This document shows positions 1 to 4,707 of a stretch of 5,590 bases of DNA, in pieces; within the stretch, counting starts at the first letter, position 1; every line of letters begins with the position of its first letter. Both the position numbers and the translations under genes were made by a program. The notes beneath the pieces were generated by a model. The model did no database searches, was not told the DNA's origin, and saw nothing but the letters and a program-made list of their open reading frames with translations. The stretch is from assembly GCA_900555425.1 (NCBI GenBank), contig UNSM01000042.1:1-5590 (forward strand). The letters are read 5' to 3'. The DNA is from Candidatus Saccharimonadota bacterium. Lineage in GTDB: Bacteria; Patescibacteriota; Saccharimonadia; Saccharimonadales; Saccharimonadaceae.

Positions 1-603
1 AATGTGCAGGGTGTGAATGCTGCAGATCAAGCTGTTCGAGCAATATCATATTTTAATCAAATGTCAGAATCTCCAGATGTGATTGTTTTGATTCGTGGCG
101 GTGGCAGTGCGGAAGATTTGGCGAGTTTTAACGATGAAAAACTAGTACGGGCGGTGGCGAGTAGCCGCATTCCGACAATGACTGGAATTGGTCATGAAAT
201 TGATGAGAGTTTATGTGATTTGGCGGCGGATGTTCGCGCAGCCACACCGAGTAACGCCGCGCAATTGCTGTTTCCTGATAAGCGAGAAGTGATTCGGCAT
301 TTGCATTACAGGCTAATTGATGCGAAAGATTCAATTTGTAGAGCTATCGAAGAACAGTCGCTTAATGCAACAATGTTGCAAAAAGAAGCGCTAAAACAGT
401 GGTCAAGTCGTGTGGATGCGGCTGTAAATGCAACATTGTCGCAACAAAAAGTTATCGCTGAGTATGATCCGGAAATGGCGCTGCGTCGTGGTTATGCAAT
501 GATCAAGGGTGATTTACAGATTGGTAATATTGTAGAGATTACAACAAAAGATATAATTATGAAAGCGAGGATTGAGAATAGTGAACAACGATATGACAAT
601 TGA
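1..603 (+). CDS. xseA: Exodeoxyribonuclease VII large subunit (5'-truncated; C-terminal 200 residues)
   Basis: This is the catalytic subunit of exonuclease VII, a cytoplasmic enzyme that, with several XseB subunits, degrades single-stranded DNA from either end into short oligonucleotides in repair and recombination. The reading frame is open from base 1 (Asn, then Val at the GTG at base 4), so the true start lies left of the window; the family is usually 400 residues or more. The catalytic-domain signatures are clear: RGGGSAEDLASFNDE at fragment residues about 32-46, and GIGHEIDESLCDLAADVRA followed by TPSNAAQ at about 62-88. A helical, probably coiled-coil region of about 70 residues follows; this is the part known to bind XseB. 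The end carries the usual closing motif DPEMALRRGYAMI, so the C-terminus is intact. The gene ends in TGA at 601-603 and overlaps xseB, as expected for co-translated subunits. The identification is secure. Confidence 0.96.
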   Translation, partial: NVQGVNAADQAVRAISYFNQMSESPDVIVLIRGGGSAEDLASFNDEKLVRAVASSRIPTMTGIGHEIDESLCDLAADVRAATPSNAAQLLFPDKREVIRHLHYRLIDAKDSICRAIEEQSLNATMLQKEALKQWSSRVDAAVNATLSQQKVIAEYDPEMALRRGYAMIKGDLQIGNIVEITTKDIIMKARIENSEQRYDN

Positions 604-781
604 GCAAATGATGGCTGAATTGAACGAGCGAATCGCGTGGTTTCAAGGCGATGATTTTAATCTGGACGAGGCGAAGCAGAAGTTTATTGAGGCGAGAGAG
701 CTGTCGAAAAAAATTACTGTCACGCTGGAAGATATGCGACATGACATCGAGGTTCTTAGCGAGGATTTTAACGCTGAGTAG
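593..781 (+). CDS. xseB: Exodeoxyribonuclease VII small subunit
   Basis: This is the small, all-helical partner of XseA, needed for exonuclease VII activity. From the ATG at 593 it is 62 residues long, close to the short end of the family. The pattern matches the family hairpin: IEQMMAELNERIAWFQ, then the turn with FNLDEAKQKFIEARELSKK, then a second helix ending VTLEDMRHDIEVLSEDF. The start is uncertain. ATG 593 places the conserved helix three residues in and overlaps xseA by 11 nt, but has no Shine-Dalgarno. GTG 581 would add four residues and has GAGG at 567-570, ten bases upstream. TTG 572 is unlikely because that same GAGG lies only 1 nt before it. The overlap with xseA argues for translational coupling. 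The product is confident from both sequence and position; only the N-terminus is in doubt. Confidence 0.9.
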   Translation: MTIEQMMAELNERIAWFQGDDFNLDEAKQKFIEARELSKKITVTLEDMRHDIEVLSEDFNAE

Positions 782-785
782 GATC

Positions 786-822
786 TTTACATCAATTAAA
801 GCATAAGCTATACTTTACAGTA
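786..822 (+). promoter_or_regulatory. Sigma70-type promoter with predicted start site at or beside the next ATG
   Basis: TTTACA (-35) lies at 786-791 and TATACT (-10) at 809-814, separated by the ideal 17 nt. Both boxes are one base from consensus. They sit wholly inside the 40-nt gap after xseB. Transcription normally begins 6-8 nt past the -10, which here is 821-822, the A of the ATG of the next gene. No Shine-Dalgarno precedes that ATG. The mRNA is therefore predicted to be leaderless. Confidence 0.75.
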
Positions 823-1481
823 TGATGATGAGAAATAAGAGTGAGCGTGGCTCGGTTAATGGCTGGATGGTCGGCACAATCGGCTGTCTGATATTGTTTT
901 TGATTGCTGGATCTTTGGCAATTTGGGCGTATATGCAATACTCCCGAGAAAAGAGCAGTGTTGATAGTAAAGTTGCGATTGAAGTCGCTAAGGGGAAGAG
1001 CGAACAAGCCGAATCAGACCAGAAGAAATTTTCTGAAGAAGCAAAAAACCCGCGTATTGAATTTGTTGGTCCTGCTGAATACGGTCGAGTATCGTTCATG
1101 TATCCAAAGACTTGGAGTGTATATGTAGGGAATGACGGCAGCGACAGGGGCGATTACAAAGCTTATCTTCACCCTATTTCAGTTCCTTCGACAACTAATA
1201 AGTCTAGCCGATTTGCGTTAAGGTTGGAGATTATCAATAAGAATATGGATATGGTGCTGAATGATTATCAATCACGACTAAAAAAGGGTGAGCTAACTTC
1301 AAGTAGTACTGAGTTTAATGGAATTTCAGCAACTCGGATTGATGGTACGTTTGAGAAAGAATTGCGCGGTTCTGTGGTTTTGATGAAAGTTCGCGATAAA
1401 ACTATTCGTTTTTCAACCGACGCGGATACGTTTAAGCCAGATTTCCAGACTATATTGAGCACTGTAAAAATCTCTGAATAG
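822..1481 (+). CDS. Single-pass membrane-anchored protein with PsbP-like C-terminal region, function unknown
   Basis: The protein has 219 residues. A short, positively charged N-terminus (R4, K6, R9) precedes one hydrophobic segment at about 14-38 (GWMVGTIGCLILFLIAGSLA and on), which predicts an N-in, C-out anchor. There is no clear signal-peptidase site, and C22 lies inside the helix without a good lipobox, so a lipoprotein is unlikely. A charged, Lys/Glu/Ser-rich linker covers about 41-78. The outer domain, about 79-219, opens with EYGRVSFMYPKTWSVYV and ends DFQTILSTVKISE. This 'YPKTW ... F..IL.TV' frame is typical of the PsbP-like/DUF1795-type fold found in many small surface proteins, but residue-level proof is missing. 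Function is unknown; ligand binding or envelope support are guesses. It starts with three ATG codons in a row (822, 825, 828); 822 is chosen because the upstream promoter should start transcription there. It has its own promoter, so it need not be co-transcribed only with xseAB. Confidence 0.85.
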   Translation: MMMRNKSERGSVNGWMVGTIGCLILFLIAGSLAIWAYMQYSREKSSVDSKVAIEVAKGKSEQAESDQKKFSEEAKNPRIEFVGPAEYGRVSFMYPKTWSVYVGNDGSDRGDYKAYLHPISVPSTTNKSSRFALRLEIINKNMDMVLNDYQSRLKKGELTSSSTEFNGISATRIDGTFEKELRGSVVLMKVRDKTIRFSTDADTFKPDFQTILSTVKISE

Positions 1482-1497
1482 AAAAACCCAGTACATA

Positions 1498-1517
1498 TTT
1501 GCTATACTAGAATTGTA
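1498..1517 (+). promoter_or_regulatory. Extended -10 promoter, predicted leaderless, for the kinase-regulator-recO unit
   Basis: The TATACT box at 1503-1508 is preceded by TGC at 1500-1502, giving an extended -10 (TGnTATACT). No good -35 is seen 16-18 nt upstream (AT-rich AGAAAA-like sequence), which the extended -10 can compensate for. The ATG at 1517 begins 8 nt after the box and has no Shine-Dalgarno. The transcript would therefore have zero to two bases of leader. It shares the octamer GCTATACT with the promoter of the preceding gene. Confidence 0.68.
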
Positions 1518-2233
1518 TGGCAGGTAAAGAGTGGAGTGATGCTGATTTTGGGGGATTGCCGAGCGTTTTGGTGGCGGCACACGAGCTGAAAACGCCGCTG
1601 GCTTTGATTAGGCAATTGGCGCTACTGTTGGACGATGATTTAACCAGTTCTGCCGATAAAACTCAGATCCAGCAACGAATTATTCGGACTTCTGAGCAAG
1701 CATTGCAACTTACGATTGATTTGGCAAATTCAGCCAATTTGACACCATCGTTATTTTCGCTTGAGCCGGTCAACCCGCTGGCTTTATGTCAGCAGGTAGC
1801 GATGGAAACAAAGTTCAATGCAATGCTTTATGGACGAAAAGTTAGCTGGCCTAAGAGCGGCAGAAATAGTCAATTGATATTGGCGAACCGAACACTTTTG
1901 GGGCGAATTTTAGCGAATTTCTTAAATAACGCGCTGGCGTATACGGAGGATGGATCGGAGATTAAGGTTTCGGTTAAGGCGACAAAAGATGCCGTGAGAA
2001 TGAGCGTGCGAGATTTTGGACCGATGATGAGTTTGAAGGAATATCGGCTTTTGCTTGATGAAATGGAAACGCGAAAAACCGTGCGAACAAGGCCGGAAAG
2101 TAGCGGGCTGGGGATTTACGTGGCGAATCAATTTGCGCGGGCGATGAACGGGCGGATTGGTCTGATTCGTCACCGTGATGGATTGACTTTTTATGTAGAA
2201 ATGCCAATTAGTCGGCAGTTGAGCTTGATATGA
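1517..2233 (+). CDS. Minimal cytoplasmic sensor histidine kinase (HisKA + HATPase_c, no sensor domain)
   Basis: This two-component histidine kinase has 238 residues. The H-box AAHELKTPLALIRQ places the phospho-accepting His at residue 22, so the dimerisation/HisKA helices start almost at the N-terminus and span about 13-75. The ATP-binding domain runs about 85-235. Its N-box is ILANFLNNALAYTEDG (N134, N138) at 131-146. The G1 box is DFGPMM at 166-171, where the family norm is DxGxG, so the second glycine is replaced by Met. The G2 box is SSGLGIYVANQFARAMNG at 195-212. There is no transmembrane segment, PAS, GAF or HAMP region, so it is cytosolic and must receive its signal from a partner or a very short N-terminus. 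Its stop overlaps the response regulator's start by 4 nt (ATGA), making the pair cognate and translationally coupled. ATP binding could be weakened by the altered G1 box, but the other boxes are good. Confidence 0.92.
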   Translation: MAGKEWSDADFGGLPSVLVAAHELKTPLALIRQLALLLDDDLTSSADKTQIQQRIIRTSEQALQLTIDLANSANLTPSLFSLEPVNPLALCQQVAMETKFNAMLYGRKVSWPKSGRNSQLILANRTLLGRILANFLNNALAYTEDGSEIKVSVKATKDAVRMSVRDFGPMMSLKEYRLLLDEMETRKTVRTRPESSGLGIYVANQFARAMNGRIGLIRHRDGLTFYVEMPISRQLSLI

Positions 2234-2601
2234 AAAAACTGTTAATCGTTGAGGATGATAAGAATTGGGCGGATATTCTGGGCAAGTTTGCCGCGGATGT
2301 TGGGGCGGAACATCAAGTGGCGGTTTCTGGTGGTCAGGCGATTGAAATTATTGACGATTGGCGACCTGACGCTTTAATTTTGGATATGTTGTTGGCTGGC
2401 GAAACGGCGATTGCTCTGTTGAATGAGCTGCGATCGTACGCGGATTTGGCGAGTTTGCCGATTGTGGTTTGTACGAATATCGACGTTAAAATGGACGATT
2501 TGCGTCCGCTTGGCGTGAAGGCGATTTTGAATAAGACGTCGATGCGTCCGAATGAGGCGCGGGCGATTTTTCGCGAGGTTCTAAATGACGGGGCAGAGTG
2601 A
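2230..2601 (+). CDS. Single-domain response regulator (receiver only)
   Basis: This 123-residue protein is a CheY-like receiver with no DNA-binding or enzymatic output domain. The acidic pocket is E8-D9-D10 (LLIVEDD), the phospho-acceptor is D52 (ALILDMLLAG), the switch threonine is T82 (IVVCTN) and the conserved lysine is K102 (AILNKTS); the usual cis-Pro after the lysine is Thr here. All catalytic residues are present, so it should accept phosphate from the kinase encoded just upstream. Its start ATG overlaps that kinase's stop by 4 nt. Its own end overlaps recO by 17 nt. Without an output domain it probably acts by protein-protein contact, as CheY or Spo0F do, or passes phosphate on; the target cannot be read from the sequence. 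No strong Shine-Dalgarno precedes it, consistent with coupled translation. Confidence 0.93.
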   Translation: MKKLLIVEDDKNWADILGKFAADVGAEHQVAVSGGQAIEIIDDWRPDALILDMLLAGETAIALLNELRSYADLASLPIVVCTNIDVKMDDLRPLGVKAILNKTSMRPNEARAIFREVLNDGAE

Positions 2602-3265
2602 ACGAGTAAAAGCGATCGTTCTGAGGCGAACGAATTACGCCGAAGCTGACCGAGTTTTGCAATTACTAACGCTAAAAGGTCGACGCAGCGTAATCGCAAA
2701 AGGTGTGCGTCGGGAGCGCAGTAAATTAGCGGGCGGAATTGAATTATTCGCGATTTGTGATGTGGTTATCCGCTCTGGTCGAGGCGATTTGGGACTGTTG
2801 ACTTCCGCTCGATTGTCGGCTTTTTATCGGCATATTTTGGAAGATTATGATCGGATGCAGTTTGCGTATTCGGTGATGAAATTGGTTTCTGCGGCGAGTG
2901 AAAATATTGACGAACCAGAGTGGTACTATGTGCTGAGTCAAGTTTTGGAGCAATTGAATAATCCTGCAATAAACCAAAAATTGATTGAAACGTGGTTTTA
3001 TTTGCAATACGCGAGCTTGCTGGGAGATGAGCTGAATCTTCGCACGGACGTAACGACGGCGCCGTTGCTCCCTGACAAAAAATATATGTACGATAGCGCG
3101 GAAAAAGGCTTGAGATTGGCGGAGCAGGGCGATTTGGGTGCGGACGCAATCAAATTGTTAAGGCTAATCCAGGCCAAGCCTCTGGCGAATGTAGCGCAAA
3201 TCGGCGGAATAACTGAGGTTATAAACGATTGTTGGTTGACTGCCAGACAACACGCGGCAGTGTAA
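2585..3265 (+). CDS. recO: DNA repair protein RecO
   Basis: RecO is a recombination mediator that, with RecR (and RecF where present), loads RecA onto SSB-coated single-stranded DNA and can anneal strands. The 226-residue protein shows the N-terminal OB-fold signature: VKAIVLRRTNYAEADRVLQL, followed by GRRSVIAKGVRRERSKLAGG and LGLLTSARLSAFY (about 8-81). A helical domain follows, with FYLQYASLLGDELNL at about 128-142. Many RecO proteins carry four zinc-binding cysteines after this point; here there are only C58 and C216, so the zinc site is absent, as in E. coli RecO. The ATG at 2585 is supported by GCGAGG at 2573-2578, six bases upstream, and by the 17-nt overlap with the response regulator. 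It is thus the third gene of a tightly overlapped unit with the two-component pair, which may only reflect genome compaction. Confidence 0.93.
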   Translation: MTGQSERVKAIVLRRTNYAEADRVLQLLTLKGRRSVIAKGVRRERSKLAGGIELFAICDVVIRSGRGDLGLLTSARLSAFYRHILEDYDRMQFAYSVMKLVSAASENIDEPEWYYVLSQVLEQLNNPAINQKLIETWFYLQYASLLGDELNLRTDVTTAPLLPDKKYMYDSAEKGLRLAEQGDLGADAIKLLRLIQAKPLANVAQIGGITEVINDCWLTARQHAAV

Positions 3266-3279
3266 AATTGTCAGTAAAA

Positions 3280-3288
3280 TGGTATAAT
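3280..3288 (+). promoter_or_regulatory. Extended -10 promoter for glyS
   Basis: TGG at 3280-3282 directly precedes a perfect TATAAT at 3283-3288, giving an extended -10. No good -35 is found at normal spacing; TTGTCA at 3268-3273 is only 9 nt away, too close. Transcription should begin near the A at 3295, leaving a leader of about 45 nt before the glyS ATG. That leader is much too short for a T-box riboswitch. Confidence 0.68.
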
Positions 3289-3308
3289 TTTGGTAATAAT
3301 GTGAATCG

Positions 3309-3325
3309 CCATGTTGCCAACATGG
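3309..3325 (+). repeat. Perfect palindrome (8-bp arms, 1-nt centre) in the glyS leader
   Basis: CCATGTTG (3309-3316) and CAACATGG (3318-3325) are exact reverse complements around one C at 3317. On DNA it could be a dimer-binding operator just downstream of the predicted start site. In RNA it could fold as a 7-bp stem with a GCC loop, whose 3' arm takes in the first GG of the Shine-Dalgarno stretch (3324-3325). It is not followed by a U-run, so it is not a terminator. Confidence 0.7.
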
Positions 3326-3332
3326 AGAAAGG
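3324..3332 (+). promoter_or_regulatory. Shine-Dalgarno region that fixes the glyS start
   Basis: GGAGAAAGG contains both GGAG and AAAGG, the latter ending 7 nt before the ATG at 3340. This favours that ATG over the in-frame GTG 3301, ATG 3322 and the TTG at 3229. The first two bases overlap the 3' arm of the palindrome. Confidence 0.75.
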
Positions 3333-3339
3333 TTTTTCA

Positions 3340-4689
3340 ATGAGTCAAGCAAAAATGGAAGATATTATTAGCCTGTGTAAGCGCCGCGGTTTTATTTATC
3401 AGGGTTCGGATGTTTACGGCGGTTTGTCTGGAACGTGGGACTACGGTCCGCTGGGCGTTCAATTGAAACGCAACATTATGAATTTATGGTGGCGAATGTT
3501 TGTTGACGAGCGCGATGATATATATGGCGTCGATGCGGCGATTTTGATGAATCCGAAAGTCTGGAAGGCGAGTGGGCATGTTGATACGTTTGTTGACCCA
3601 TTGTGCGAAGATACGGTTAATCATCGTCGTTATCGCACCGACCACATTCTTAAGGACAATGGAATTGACGCTGACGGCTTGACGATGGAGCAGATGGACG
3701 AAGTGATTGCGGAACGGGGAATTAAAAGCCCAGACGGAAATCCACTGAGTAAATCTCGCACGTTTAATATGATGTTTAAGACTAGCGTTGGCGCCACCGA
3801 AAGTGAAGACAGCGTTGCATATCTTCGTCCAGAAACTGCTCAGGGAATTTTTACCAATTTTAAGAACGTTGTTGATAGTTTTTATCCAGACTTGCCGTTT
3901 GGAATTGCTCAGCAGGGCAAGGCGTTTCGTAATGAAATTGCGCCGCGAGATTTTGTTTTTCGCAGTCGCGAGTTTGAGCAAATGGAGATTGAGTATTTTG
4001 TCAATCCAGAAAATTGGCAGGAAGCATTTGATGAATTGTTGAAGTCGACGCACGAGTTTTTGGAGGCGTTGGGATTAGATCCTAGGAATATTCACGAGTT
4101 GGATGTTCCGGCGGAAGACAGGGCGCATTACAGTAAGAAAACGATTGACATTGAATATGATTTTCCAATTGGCAAGGAAGAGCTGATGGGAATTGCATAT
4201 CGGACTGATTTTGACCTGATGAACATTCAGCGCGTCAGCGGAAAGAGTATGGAATATACGATCAAGGGGACGAATGAGAAGTTTGTGCCGCACGTGATTG
4301 AGCCGAGTTTTGGCGTCGAGCGGGCGCTGATGGCGGTCTTGTCGAGTGCGTATCGTGAGGACGAGCAGAACGGCAGTAAGCGTATTTATTTGGCACTTCC
4401 AGAACATTTGGCGCCGGTTAAATTTGCCGTTTCGCCGCTACTTAAGAATAAGCCAGAATTGGTAGAGAAGGCGCGTGAAATTTACGCTAGCCTATCTAAG
4501 AAAAATCCTGGACGCGTTATGTGGGATGACAATGGAAACATCGGTAAGCGCTATCGCCGTCAGGATGAAATTGGTACGCCGCACTGTGTGGTCATCGACT
4601 TCCAGACGCTGGAGGACGACACCGTTACTGTACGCGAGCGAGATACGACGGAGCAGAGGCGGGTAAGACCGCAAGAGCTACAAGCATAA
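3340..4689 (+). CDS. glyS: Glycine--tRNA ligase, single-chain (alpha2) type
   Basis: This cytoplasmic class II aminoacyl-tRNA synthetase charges tRNA-Gly with glycine using ATP. It has 449 residues, normal for the homodimeric type (also called glyQS) rather than the two-subunit alpha2beta2 type. Landmarks are: KRRGFIYQGSDVYGGLSGTW at 14-33; the PKVWKASGHVDTFVDPL insert at 72-88; LRPETAQGIF at 162-171; motif 2 with FRNEIAPRDFVFRSREFEQM at 196-215; motif 3 EPSFGVERALMAVL at 321-334; and the anticodon-binding domain at about 348-445, with GTPHCVVIDFQTLEDDTVTVR. The Cys pair often seen near residue 90 is reduced to one Cys (PLCEDTVNHRRYR), as in other zinc-free members. ATG 3340 is chosen for its Shine-Dalgarno and because homologues begin at this point; the reading frame is open further upstream, to TTG 3229 inside recO, but that extension is not protein-like. 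The gene ends in tandem TAA-TAG. Arg codons are nearly all CGN. Confidence 0.97.
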   Translation: MSQAKMEDIISLCKRRGFIYQGSDVYGGLSGTWDYGPLGVQLKRNIMNLWWRMFVDERDDIYGVDAAILMNPKVWKASGHVDTFVDPLCEDTVNHRRYRTDHILKDNGIDADGLTMEQMDEVIAERGIKSPDGNPLSKSRTFNMMFKTSVGATESEDSVAYLRPETAQGIFTNFKNVVDSFYPDLPFGIAQQGKAFRNEIAPRDFVFRSREFEQMEIEYFVNPENWQEAFDELLKSTHEFLEALGLDPRNIHELDVPAEDRAHYSKKTIDIEYDFPIGKEELMGIAYRTDFDLMNIQRVSGKSMEYTIKGTNEKFVPHVIEPSFGVERALMAVLSSAYREDEQNGSKRIYLALPEHLAPVKFAVSPLLKNKPELVEKAREIYASLSKKNPGRVMWDDNGNIGKRYRRQDEIGTPHCVVIDFQTLEDDTVTVRERDTTEQRRVRPQELQA

Positions 4690-4700
4690 TAGAAAGTGGC

Positions 4701-4704
4701 GAGG
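4701..4704 (+). promoter_or_regulatory. Shine-Dalgarno of the ATPase gene, short spacing
   Basis: GAGG ends only 3 nt before the ATG at 4708, tighter than the 6-7 nt of recO and glyS. The in-frame GTG at 4696 is the sole alternative close by and has no Shine-Dalgarno, so ATG 4708 is preferred. Confidence 0.45.
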
Positions 4705-4707
4705 AAA

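Noticed and set aside
782..821. Terminator between xseB and the membrane protein gene
   Set aside because: No GC-rich stem or U-run is present; the gap is filled by the promoter elements.
2334..3149. Several - strand frames (up to 127 codons) opposite the regulator and recO
   Set aside because: They are shadows of the coding frame, without ribosome sites or protein-like composition.
3268..3282. TTGTCA at 3268-3273 as the -35 of the glyS promoter
   Set aside because: Its distance to the TATAAT box is only 9 nt, incompatible with normal sigma70 spacing.
3276..3291. AAAAT/ATTTT inverted repeat as a recO terminator
   Set aside because: The arms are five A/T pairs and coincide with the extended -10 element; the stem would be too weak to terminate.
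3295..3339. T-box riboswitch upstream of glyS
   Set aside because: The predicted leader is about 45 nt, far too short, and has no T-box consensus or terminator hairpin.
3484..4053. 189-codon open frame on the - strand inside glyS
   Set aside because: It lies fully opposite conserved GlyRS motifs and its translation shows no family features.
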